64,000 nt of DNA from Glebionis coronaria (Eukaryota; Streptophyta; Magnoliopsida; Asterales; Asteraceae): positions 663,542,963-663,606,962 of the forward strand of contig CM046874.1 of the NCBI GenBank assembly GCA_025667525.1, read 5' to 3'. Of the stretch, positions 23,394-33,537 are shown piece after piece. Position numbers and translations under genes: made by a program. The notes below the pieces were generated by a model. The model did no database searches. It saw nothing but the letters and a program-made list of their open reading frames with translations, and had not been told where the DNA came from. How positions within the stretch are numbered: position 1 is the first letter of the stretch; each line of letters begins with the position of its first letter.

Positions 23394-26300
23394 TTCATTA
23401 CAAATACCAGATGTAGTGATAGGAATAAATAATCTTCTTCCGCAGATGCGAAGTTGATGATAACCATGTCGTGAATCAAATCTTTAAAACATACACTAGA
23501 ACCTTGTAAATGATCGAACAAATCTTCCATTTCGAGTTATGGATATCGTTTTCGATTGTCAATTCACTCAGTTCACAGTAATCTATAAATATAAGGAATG
23601 ATAACACCATAGCTCTTCATGATGACAGGCTTGGTATAATAAAATCTTTCTCCGACAACTCTCTCAGTTGTACGGTAATTCCTTTAATTTAGATGGTGCT
23701 GACGTACAGTGCACAAGCCACAGGTGCAGCACTGGAAATATAATCAATACCAAATTCAACTTGCCCTAATTGCAAAAGTCTAGGTAATTCATTACCAAAT
23801 ACTTACTAATGTTTCAAATAACAGGATTACCTTTTTATAAATTCATATTAGGTTCTTCTAGATTATAATATCGATGGCTAATTCACAATCATTCACGGTA
23901 TAATTTCAAGTCTAAATGCAGGATATGGTCATCCATCAAGAATTATTTAGATCACTTTTGATATTCAACATCTTATCATTTAGGGTAATTCTACTCGAGT
24001 TCCCATCAATTTAGACAATGTCGTCATGTCATAATCAATCAATCCATTTTACCGGCATTATCAACTTTTCAGTTTCATTGCCATCGATAAGATGTGAACT
24101 TCTCAAAAGACTAATAATAACTCATAATCCTTCGCAAATTCAAGGATATATGGAGACATAACTACCATTAAAAGAGTAAGGTCAACGCATAATCTATGCG
24201 AGAGAATTTCAATTCTTATACAGACGAAAACATTTAACGAATATGAATATATCCCATGTTTTCATAATTTGAGTACGCATTCGAAAGCTCCTCGGATCGT
24301 TACCCAGGTCATTCAAATGAAATCAACTCAAAAGAAATGATAGGAACGTCGATACATCCAGTCGGGTATCAACACTCGGTAATCAGATACTTTTCCTAAG
24401 AATCTCACTACGGGAGAATTGGACAAGAAAGAATTGTCAATTGTCAAATAAGACAATTTCCACAGATGAGTAAATTCAACTCAGAAGAATAGATGCTACG
24501 GGCACATATGTAGGTGTCCCTAACACTATGTCCTTATTTTTCACTTCTTGCAGATCTCATAAAATTTAATCTTTCACAATCTTTAGAGAAAATTTAGTGT
24601 TTATTCATTAGTTTTATGGTGACTACTAATCAATCTTGCATGGTCCATTCCAAATTGTATGTAGGCGCGCAACTATATACAGTTTCAAGATTAACAATGC
24701 AATACTCAGTTCGTCAAAATTTTATGATCATGTTTATAATAAAAACATTTTCATACTTAATTCTTAAATATGAATCAAAAATAAATTTACAAAGATTTTC
24801 TTTGTTATGAAAACAATTAAGTTTTCCAAGGTGTTTTATAAACAACTTCATTCGATAACGGTTACTTATAATCTCATTTTGAATAATCCTTTTAGTGATG
24901 AGAATTCAATTTTTCTCAAGGAATACTGTTTTAACTTATAAAAACAATGAGTGATCTGCAGAAGAGTGATGAAAAGTTGTTCACCAAGAACTTAACTACA
25001 ATATATCAGGAAATGAGCTTAGCCAAATAATCATGAGGTTCATGATCTCGATGGCACTCAAAAAGAATAATTCACAACGTAACTCAATTCGATATGAGTA
25101 CTTGTTCAATGGTTGTATCACTAATGCGAGCATTAGGATGAAGCAATAAAAGATAGATAACATCGATACATGTAGAATTTAGCAATCAAAGGTAGTCTTT
25201 TTCATTAATCACAAACAAGTCAAAATTGTATCGTAACACATTACGTGTCACTATGTCATACAATTCTCAGAACTCATCCTACCAACTGATATCTTAGTTA
25301 AGTTAGGGATTATTTTTAAAAGATACCACAATGAATACTAATCTACAAGAGTCTTTAGGTGTTCCACCTGTCCCGGAAGATCCATCGGTCCCAATTTAGA
25401 AGAAGATTTCTTCAATTTAATTCTTTGACACTGGGCATCCTCATTAGTGGACAACGGCCTAGGAACAACCCTTAACACGAATCAACAATCAATTAAAACC
25501 TTATAATTCAATCACAGGACTTAACGACTTCCTCTTATCAATCTCATATTCCATACGAGTTAAATTTTACTTTATTCAAGTTCCAACCAATTTTATACTC
25601 AATTCGATATCCTACCTCATTTTCCAATAGTTTCATCTTCATTCTTAGGCCTTAAAAAGGGCAATAAAAGTTCAATATGAACAACACTTAATTTCTAATC
25701 CTATATCTCTTACAACAACAATTATCAAATGAGTCACTAGTATGAAATGACTTGATCATGCAACTAGACTTCTCGGAAAGGTACTAGTGCCATGAGGCTT
25801 TTGGGTAATGGTTCCAATGACAGCCTCAAGTGCAACATTCACCCTTTCGATTTCAATTTAAGAATTGGATGACAACGAATCAGATGACATCTTTCTAGGT
25901 GGTAACGTTTTGTCAGACTCCACTCTATAAGGAAAGATCGTCATGACATCGATATCAGTTTTAATCTCGCCAATTCTTTTTCAATATCACAATCAACTAC
26001 TATCTACATTTCTACGAATATCAACCATTTGTTGGGATCACAAATATCCACAACTTGGTTTAGATCTAGGATAGCTAGAATTCCTACGAGAATAGCTTCG
26101 ATTAATTTACTAGGGGATTTAGGGTTACTTGTGACAATCTACGTCGTATAAATACCTCGTATAAAAATCAAAATAATCATCAAACAATCATGTAAAAAAA
26201 TTACATCATATATATATAATCCAAGTTATATATATATATTAAAATAACACTTCTCAGTCTGGTCTTGTCGGTAACTCGGGAATTCTTTGGCACCGTTATA

Positions 26301-26408
26301 GTCAAAAGATTTTTAGACATTTTTAGAAAAATGTTTATAGTTAAAAGATTTTGAAATGTTTTATTCAAAACCTTGGTTTTAAAAATCTTTCGTTCTCTAT
26401 AACGAGAG

Positions 26409-26420
26409 CTCTGATACCAA
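26409..26420 (-). other. Primer-binding site of B (Met tRNA type)
   Basis: GCTCTGATACCA on the plus strand is a perfect complement of TGGTATCAGAGC. It lies two bases from the LTR. Confidence 0.82.
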
Positions 26421-26422
26421 AC

Positions 26423-29400
26423 TGTAACACCCCCAAATTTATACAACTCAATACAGCGGAAGACTAGTTGGTGTTACGGGATAGCACATTACTCACATCA
26501 TAGACAACGCTTAAAAGTCGCGTCATTTTAATAATAAAGCATTTCCATTCGTAAATATCAAAGTTACATCGGTCCCAAGTCATATTATTTCATACAAAGT
26601 TTTACAAAATATTTGAATGGAAAATATTGTTTAAGTGTGGGCCATGAATTCTTGTCGTCTTCCCGAGAATTACCTTCAAGTACCTGAGATAAAACATGTT
26701 AAAAGAAAAGGTCAGCGATAACGCCGCGTGAATTCATAGAGTTTAATAAATTCCATCAATATAACTTTGGTATAAAATTATTACCAAAAATCATTTCGTA
26801 CAAACCATTGTAATAGGCCATAAAATAGCCAAAATCATTTTATACAAATCTTTATCAAAATCATAATATAGGCATTTGCCTTAAAAATCATTATACGAAC
26901 TAATGTCGTAAAAACATTATACAATACATCTTATAACGTTGTATGAAAATAAAATCGTTATATGAATATGGTTATGAAAACCAAAACACGAACATAATAT
27001 CAATAGTATGACCCTGTATTGCTAGTCAGGCAATACATCATAATTCGGAGCGTCTAGTAGTATTTTGTTAGTTGGATTATTATAAGCCGCATGACATTGT
27101 TACCTTACTAAACCAGCAACGTGTAGCTAACCCGATACCAATTTTGCCCATCTAAAGTAGCGTGTCGTCACAAAGGTCACGCTATGGAAATCTTCTCATA
27201 CATAAATTCGCTTACCAATCAATGTGGCACGACGGGGATCAACCGTCAAGGCGCGAACTGGGGTGATCGTCCCCAAATAGTACTATTAAATGCATAAGCG
27301 TCTACCAAATCCCGGTAGTTCACAATTCATGCTAATGGGACTTTTAGTGACATAACCTAACTTTAATAATCCATTTAATTTCATCTATCGGGTCCTTTAA
27401 TTATTTATCGGGTCATACAATCGGGTCATTCAATCATTCGGGTCCAAAATCAATAAACAAACAATCGGGACAAATGGTGTCCTATTTAATAAAAACTAGC
27501 ATGTTATCTCCCTCGCGGGTTTATAAAACATTTATAAAATATTTAAAAAGTGCGAGGCTATGAACTCACGTTGATGTGGGAAGGCGGGTTATCGGCAATT
27601 CGGACGTACGGTACGTGCTTCAATCACGGAAACCTAGACAAATAATACTCGTCTTAGACTCATGTCTAATGACTTTATAAAAATAACAATTATGTATACA
27701 TATGATGATTATATATATATGATGATCAAGTTGGTTTACATATTCTCGTTTACTCATTTTAGTGTTTACGTCTTGGTAACTTTTACTAGTTTACTAGTTT
27801 TACTTATTTTCGTGTTTTAAGTCCAATAAGCTTAGTATAAGTTCTTTAACTTGGTTTAGTCCATTTTATACCTATATTATCAGTATATAAACTTTCAAGT
27901 TGGGCCCAAATGGGTTAAGTCCAATAAGTTCTTTTTATAAGGGTTTAACTTATTTAGTCCAATTATTAGTCCAATATGTTTACTTAGCTCGTTAATGTCC
28001 GTATGTCCTATAGTTCGGGTTTTATCGGTTTTTACTTGTTATACATGTTTATATATCAGTATATAAGTTTTATAAAGTTTACATTAGACGGGTCCAACCA
28101 TCTAAGTTTTATTTAACAAAAAGGTTAATTTTACGGTATTAGCCAAAAAAATCGTAAAAGTCATGTTTATAGTTTTATAACTTATAAAACTTAACAAGTT
28201 ACCATTTTTATAAAATGTCCACTTATTTGCCATTGTACATATTTATATAAATGTATTATATAAGTTAGTGGGTTCTAATTTATATTTTATACTATTAAAT
28301 TTTGAGTGCTTATATAATAGTATTATACTTTAATTTCCAAAATCTGATTTTTATCTTCACTTTCACCAAAACTGTCATATCTAGAGTTCTATATGGAGAT
28401 AGAAGCTCAAAATTTTATCACATAAACTATATGATATTTTATCCATTTAACTCTTCTATAGCTACTGTTGAATCATCTTCTAAGTATTTTCTAAAAATCG
28501 TCCAAAACAGTGAACTCAGATTTGTACCTTAAACTTGTTTTGATCATATCTCACTCATTACAATGATTCCATTGCATGTCCAACTCTCACATGTGTACAA
28601 GACCCATAGCTTACTGTAAATCCATTCTACTTCATCATTTTATTAGTTCATGACATGTTTCTTTACTTTTTTATACAGCCATCTAAATTAAGCAAGATTT
28701 TAACCTTGTTTCTTATAGTTTTCACCTTTTTAAGCATGTTTATCAACACCAAATCCCCACACAATACTTTTATCATCATATAATCATCATATACATATAC
28801 AATAGGAAATAAAATACATTTATTCTTTACAAAAATAACAAGAGAATATGGAGAGGATGATCTTCTTTACCAACCAAGTGTATTTCTTGTTTTTGGAAGA
28901 CAAGAACTTGATGAACACCACAAGTAGCTCCAAGATCATCAAACACCAAGAACAATAGTTGAGAAATCAGCCATAGGACATCACCAAATCACCTCCTTGG
29001 ATGTTAGGATCACCTCCAATCTTCATATCTTCAAAGGGTCTTCATTTTGATCAAGTTTAAACACAAGATTTATGGTATAAACTTGATCAAAGATGGTGTT
29101 TTGTGGTGGTAAAAAGGGACGGCCAAAGGAGGGTGAGAGAGAGAGTTTAGGTGGTTTTTACATGTAAGAAATAAGAGCAAGTGGTATGTGTGAGTAGTTT
29201 TGTGGTTTTGGTAAGTGTTTAGCTTATTTTATAAGCTTTAGGACAAGTGTAACACTTGTTTATTAAGTGTTAACACCTAAGGTGTTTGTGTAGCTTACTC
29301 TTGCCGTCCAAGAGTGGGGGTGGAGCAAGTTTATTCTTGTCTCATCCCCATTTAATTACGGGTATTCCTCGATTCTAGTTTCCTCGATTTGCGTGCCCTC

Positions 29401-29853
29401 GGGTCGTTTTACGAAAAACGTTTTTATAAATTATGAATCAACGGCACAAAACGAATCTAATAAAAATTGTTTCATCAAAAACGGAGTTCGAAAACGTAAA
29501 TACGTAATCCTAAGGTTTCCGGTTTAGTCGTAAAGGACGTTAAAATAAAATCGTAAGCCCTAATCTTTTCTCGTAAATTTGTGAGTTTATGAACCAACAC
29601 AAATTTAAAACTCCAAAATAATATTCATGGACAAATTTATTTTTTTAAAATGTTGGACTGTCACCATAGACGGTGTATGTAAACGTAAGAACGTAACGTT
29701 GAATCCTCCGGTTTAGACGTAGTCGAGGCTACTTCAAGACGTAAATCCAAATTTCTTCCCAAAAATAAGTGAGTTCATATTGTAACATTAAAATAATGTT
29801 TTTAAATAATATTCGAGAATAAAATATCAACCATAAATTGACGGATTGTCACA
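26423..29853 (-). repeat. Right (5') LTR of B, complete, 3431 bp
   Basis: It starts TGTAACACCCCCAAAT and ends GACGGATTGTCACA on the plus strand. At 27999-28003 it preserves the uninterrupted ccgta site into which A inserted in the sister LTR. It contains no ORF I can support. Confidence 0.9.
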
Positions 29854-30140
29854 ACATGGACATGCCAACATGTGATGGTGATGGCATAGGTACTAGTTCT
29901 CACTTCAACTCTTCGAGTAATTCCCACCCATCCTCAAACTCATTCGTGGATGGACTTGAAGACTTAGCTCCTCCACCTCATTACTCCTCTAGTGAAGTAC
30001 CGGAAGATCTTAACATGGAGCATCTCTACCGTGAAAATCTTAGGACTAGAGGTGAATTGCATGAACATCGGGTTGAGTCAAGGAAGGGATTCAAGTATTT
30101 GGGGAATGTGATCAAGGGATTGGGCAAAAAGAGAAGGTGA
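29854..30140 (+). CDS. C-terminal part of an unknown element-C protein
   Basis: This is an open frame of about 94 codons from the B junction to TGA at 30138. It is Ser/Asn-rich at first (SSNSHPSSNS), then has a short charged helix-like segment (NMEHLYRENLRTRGELHEHR) and a basic end (KGLGKKRR). The true N-terminus must lie across B. I do not recognise it. It could be the tail of gag or of an extra ORF. Confidence 0.5.
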
Positions 30141-30643
30141 AAGCTTTGAAGTATTTCAAAGAATACATGTTGGTAAACATGTAATGTTGAACAATTTTTT
30201 TTTATCATGGATGTGTATTAACCTATGCTACATGTTTTGATTGTTATTTATTTTGATCCTAAATATTGTTTATGCCATTATGTTTGTGATTTACATAGCT
30301 TTGTGCATGCCTTATGATAGTTAGCTTCTTAGATTTTGATCAGTAGTTAACTTTGGCTTGTGAATCCTTTAGTAAAAATCTGGGTTAACCAAAATTTGGG
30401 ATGTGAAACTTTTGAAAGACCTCTGGTCGCGGTTCCATATCGAACCGCGGATCCTTATCGATAAGGAACCGCCGGTCCTAGATAAGGAACCGCCGCCACT
30501 GTGTCCGATAGAATCTTTTGCTTTACACTGTTTTCTTAATTCTGTGTAAAATTTGCATGATTTTTTGCAAAAACCTGCATATTTCCTAAACTAGGTTACC
30601 TAAATTCATTATTTACCTAAAATGATTTTAACCCATTACTAGT
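30141..30643 (+). other. Noncoding stretch with GC-rich palindromes
   Basis: AT-rich sequence is interrupted at 30421-30506 by a GC-rich block. GCGGTTC/GAACCGC forms a stem at 30429-30448, and TCCTTATCGATAAGGA (30452-30467) is a perfect 16-bp palindrome. GGAACCGCCG repeats at about 30465 and 30486. A related block recurs at 31869-31930 before the next reading frame. Confidence 0.6.
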
Positions 30644-30739
30644 TTGGATCATCCCCTCACCCATTTAAACCACCTTGTTAGTCATGTTCTTCACACATCA
30701 AAACATCCTTCCCTAACCCTTAAACCATCCTTGTCAACC

Positions 30740-31423
30740 ATGGTTTCTACAAAAACCTCAAACGCCCCAAGGAAAACACTTAAGATTAGGATTAAGGTAC
30801 CCAATCCTAACTCCTCACCCTTTCACACACCCAAAAATGAGATGGTTCCAATCCTCATTTCCTCATCACCTTCACCACCCCTTGCACCATGCAAGACAAC
30901 ATCCACCCATGGTACTAACCACTCTATTGGTTCTACCTCCTCTTCATTCAACTCAAGAATGAATGAGCTCTATTCACCCTTCACTCTAAATGCACCATTG
31001 GATGTGACCACACAATCCCAACCAATCCAAAGCATTCCTTTTGTGAATGACTTTGATGACACCTTGGTGACTTCACTATTTACCCCTCCTAACTCACCCA
31101 TTTCACCAACCTTGGAGAACATACCTCCACACTCACCCATTTCTCCTTTGAGGAACATGCCTCCACTCTCACCCACATCACCCTTGGAGAACATGCCTCC
31201 TCCACTTCTACCCAACTCAAACATTCCAATTTTGGGTGTCCCACTTTCCCTCCTTTTAGGTGATCCTTACTATGGGTTTCAAGAGACTCATGGTCCTAAT
31301 TGTCCATGTTGCCTCTACAACCACTACATCATCCATAACCTTAGGATGGAGATGTTTGGACTACATAGGAGGTTGCAAGAGTTCTTGCTTACCTTGTTCT
31401 CCATGCCTCCTACTAGGAGATGA
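30740..31423 (+). CDS. Pro/Ser-rich unknown protein with CPCC motif (element C)
   Basis: The frame is open from an ATG at 30644. The ATG at 30740 has a better context (accATGg) and begins the basic segment RKTLKIRIKVPNP, so I prefer it (227 codons). The centre has about three imperfect repeats of 12-14 residues built on NMPPxSPxSPLE. The C-terminal part has GPNCPCC, then a Leu-rich helix-like end (LHRRLQEFLLTLF). A shorter, broken relative follows at 32205-32759 with HGSSCACC and FLEFLLT in the same order. No known domain was recognised. It may be an accessory ORF of the retroelement. Confidence 0.55.
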   Translation: MVSTKTSNAPRKTLKIRIKVPNPNSSPFHTPKNEMVPILISSSPSPPLAPCKTTSTHGTNHSIGSTSSSFNSRMNELYSPFTLNAPLDVTTQSQPIQSIPFVNDFDDTLVTSLFTPPNSPISPTLENIPPHSPISPLRNMPPLSPTSPLENMPPPLLPNSNIPILGVPLSLLLGDPYYGFQETHGPNCPCCLYNHYIIHNLRMEMFGLHRRLQEFLLTLFSMPPTRR

Positions 31424-32204
31424 ATGATGAGTTTTCTTAATAAGTGTTTTCAACAAAACAAAGCCAAAGAAGACTACTCATCTAGATTTAATGATAAGCT
31501 AGCTTTGTATTAGTTAGTTTTTTCATTTGTCATTGTATTTGCTTCCCTCATGAGTGTTTCATGAAGTTGTTCTATGGATTTAGCTTTATGTGTTCCTATT
31601 CTTATGTGCATATTAATCAACTTTAATTTGAAATTAAAATTGAACCTAAATCTATCACAACCTCTAAAAACTTGACTAAAATTGATTCAAAATGATATCA
31701 AAATTATTTTGTCACCCTTTGTCAAGACATTCTTTGTGAATGTGTTGCTTTATGCAATCCTAGCATAACTTGGTGCTAATAGAGGTAAAATTCCAAGATT
31801 TGCAACTTTTTGAAAAAGTCTTAGTTTTTCCCAAAACCCTGAAAAAACATGGTTTCATGTCCACTGGACGCGGCTCACTAAAAGTCGTGCGGTTCCTTAT
31901 GTGATAAGGAACCGCCGGTCCCTTTAAGGTACCACGGACAGAAATCAATTTTTGCCGATTTTTTGGTCAAAACTTTTAAAACCCTATACCCTGTCAAGAT
32001 TCCTTGTTTACTCAAATTGACTAAACATTCCTTGACACTCCATTTTTTGTATTCAAATTCTTACCTTGATTACATTTTACTTATACCCCAACCTTGAGAT
32101 TTCATTCTCACACCTTCCCAACCTTGAGAATTCATTCTCACACAACCTTGAGATTTCATTCTCACACCTTCCCAACCTTGAGATTTCATTCTCACACCCT
32201 CATA
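31424..32204 (+). other. Noncoding stretch with hairpin and ~30-bp tandem repeat
   Basis: A strong hairpin lies at 31889-31915: GCGGTTCCTTAT, loop GTG, ATAAGGAACCGC. At about 32090-32200, imperfect units of about 20-30 bp starting CCTTGAGATTTCATTCTC recur four times. Translation of the repeat gives HSHTFPTLR-like peptides, which I take as incidental. Confidence 0.6.
31889..31915 (+). other. Perfect 12-bp stem hairpin
   Basis: Stem GCGGTTCCTTAT / ATAAGGAACCGC with a 3-nt loop. It is GC-rich at the base in an AT-rich region, and related in sequence to the palindromes at 30429-30506. Confidence 0.8.
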
Positions 32205-32759
32205 ATGCCTAACTCCTCCATTCCTAACCTTGACATTTCTTTGTCACAACCCCACTCACCCAAAGCTTCCGCATCCAAGCTTTCAAAGAAACCGAAAATC
32301 TCTGTTCGGCCTATTTGGGTTAAGAAGAATGAACCATCTTCATCCAAACCACCCAAAAACCCTACCTTTTCTCCAATCAAGTATTGGAATGAGACTTATA
32401 CCATTAACCCCATCACCGGAGGTAAATAAAATATTCCCCCACCACCACAATCCTTCAATACCCCTCAACTCAATGATCTTTCAACCTTCCCAAACCTCAC
32501 AAGGCATTGTGAAAACATTTCCAAACCCATTACCCCTCTACCACCAAACCCTAGGTTTGATGCCATACCCCCATTAACCGATTTTGTGTTGCATCATGGA
32601 TCCTCGTGTGCTTGTTGTCGATTTCAACAAATTGAACTTGATCATGTGTATGAGAAGTTAAATTTTCTTGAATTCCTCCTCACTCGACCTCCTATTCAAG
32701 TTTTCGTTCCGGTGGACAAAACTTCGAATGATGCATCGTCGTCTTATGTCTCTAACTAA
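32205..32759 (+). pseudogene. Broken second copy of the CxCC protein (element C)
   Basis: The frame starts at ATG 32205 and has a basic segment (SKLSKKPKISVRPIWVKK). It meets TAA at 32427-32429, then continues in the same frame without indel to TAA at 32757. After the stop come a Pro-rich stretch, HGSSCACC and LNFLEFLLT, paralleling the 30740-31423 ORF. One substitution could account for the break. Function unknown. Confidence 0.55.
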
Positions 32760-33276
32760 AGGACTAACTACTCTTGGAGTCTTTATTACTTTAGTTGTTT
32801 TAGAGTCTTTTATTTTTTTAAGCAAACTTGGAAAATTATCACTATTAGAATAAGCTTATGCTTAGTGGTTTATTTTCTATATTTTTTTTGCTTTAGATAC
32901 TCATATTGTGTGTATGACTATCTACCTTGCTATGTCTTTTCTTTTATGTAACCTTTGTGTTATTTGTGTGTTATCCCTTTAGTTCTATTTTGAGTTGATC
33001 ATGGTTAATTTTTATAATTGCTTATGGGTGATTCCATCAATTCTAAACTTTAACCTATTTACAAGCTTATCATCTTCATTGGTTGAAGTTTGATTTTGTC
33101 AATTACCTTTTTGGACAAACTTAGCAAAATACTTGCTTCTAATTTGAGATTTCTTCTCTCTCTCCCTCTCAAGTTACTTAGTAGGTAGTGATCACATATA
33201 CATTGGTGTTTTTTTTTCCTTTCTACTAACCTTTGTGTAGCATGTCACCTTAGCTCACAAACTTGGTGCCCCAAGC
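32760..33276 (+). other. AT-rich noncoding stretch of element C
   Basis: It is T-rich sequence with a short CT run (ctctctctccctctc near 33160). I see no gene, RNA or repeat here. Confidence 0.6.
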
Positions 33277-33457
33277 AAGGGGGAGCAACCACCAAGGGGG
33301 AGCTACTAGCAAAGTCCGATTTTCTTCAAAAGACTTGTGCTAACCTTTTTGCTACGACAAAGGGGAAGAAATGATAGTGATAAACTCGTTAATAATTCGA
33401 TATTTTGTGTTTCTACGTAAATGAGTTTATCGTTTGTCGTAATCAAAAAGGGGGAGA
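33277..33457 (+). other. Multiple polypurine tracts with a flanking stem (element C)
   Basis: PPT-like tracts are AAGGGGGAG at 33277-33285 and 33294-33302, AAAGGGGAAGAAA at 33359-33371 and AAAAAGGGGGAGA at 33445-33457. TACGACAAA (33353-33361) pairs with TTTGTCGTA (33433-33441), and inside it GATAAACTC (33379-33387) pairs with GAGTTTATC (33423-33431). The third tract lies at the edge of this stem and the last just outside it. Confidence 0.7.
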
Positions 33458-33458
33458 T

Positions 33459-33537
33459 TGTTAATGCAAGTGATGCCTAAGAACATTATTAGTGTTAACT
33501 AATCTTTCTTAGTTTTGATCACAACAAACTATACAAC
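33459..33537 (+). repeat. Start of the 3' LTR of element C
   Basis: TGTTAATGC follows the last PPT after one base. It contains ATTAGTGTTAACTAAT, an inverted repeat. The right limit is uncertain: it is set by the candidate outer edge of element D's LTR. Confidence 0.5.

Larger units (their letters stand above)
21052..26422 (-). other. pol: Internal region of B: decayed gag-pol
   Basis: There is no intact ORF. It is collinear with the A internal region. The RT relic is at 23274-23393, the integrase relic at 22086-22130 and the hairpin with PPT copy at 22952-22998. The PBS GCTCTGATACCA at 26409-26420 is a perfect complement of the Met-tRNA-type primer site. Confidence 0.8.
19197..29853 (-). mobile_element. 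Element B: second degenerate Ty3/gypsy element of the A family, minus strand
   Basis: It has the same LTR ends, PBS, PPT and decayed pol as A. The left LTR begins abruptly at ccgta (19197), corresponding to 27999 in the right LTR; its first ~1.58 kb should lie left of A, outside the window. The internal part is 21052-26422. The right LTR is complete and ends at 29853, where C sequence begins with acatg, the expected target duplication. Confidence 0.85.
29854..33537 (+). mobile_element. Element C: 3' part of a Sirevirus-like copia element
   Basis: It carries three short plus-strand reading frames, then a series of four PPTs (33277-33457) directly followed by TGTTAATGC, read as the 3' LTR start. 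Several AAGGGGGAG tracts before the 3' LTR are a known Sirevirus hallmark. No gag or pol lies in the window; they would be left of B, which seems to have inserted here. The LTR appears to be cut at 33538 by element D. Lineage is moderate confidence, as no pol is visible. Confidence 0.6.

Noticed and set aside
9333..29853. One giant element with three LTRs, or a tandem duplication, in place of A nested in B
   Set aside because: A's right LTR ends at a true LTR terminus (19196) and is followed by the exact middle of another LTR starting ccgta. The remaining 1855 bp match B's right LTR in length. Nesting explains this with fewer steps, though the left junction is off-window.
30970..31224. Minus-strand ORF rich in Gly-Glu-Met repeats
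   Set aside because: It is the antisense shadow of the Pro-rich repeats in the plus-strand 30740-31423 ORF.
32094..32204. His/Thr-rich N-terminal extension (HSHTFPTLR repeats) of the 32205 ORF
   Set aside because: It is just translation of an imperfect tandem DNA repeat; the basic segment resembling the 30740 ORF starts after ATG 32205.
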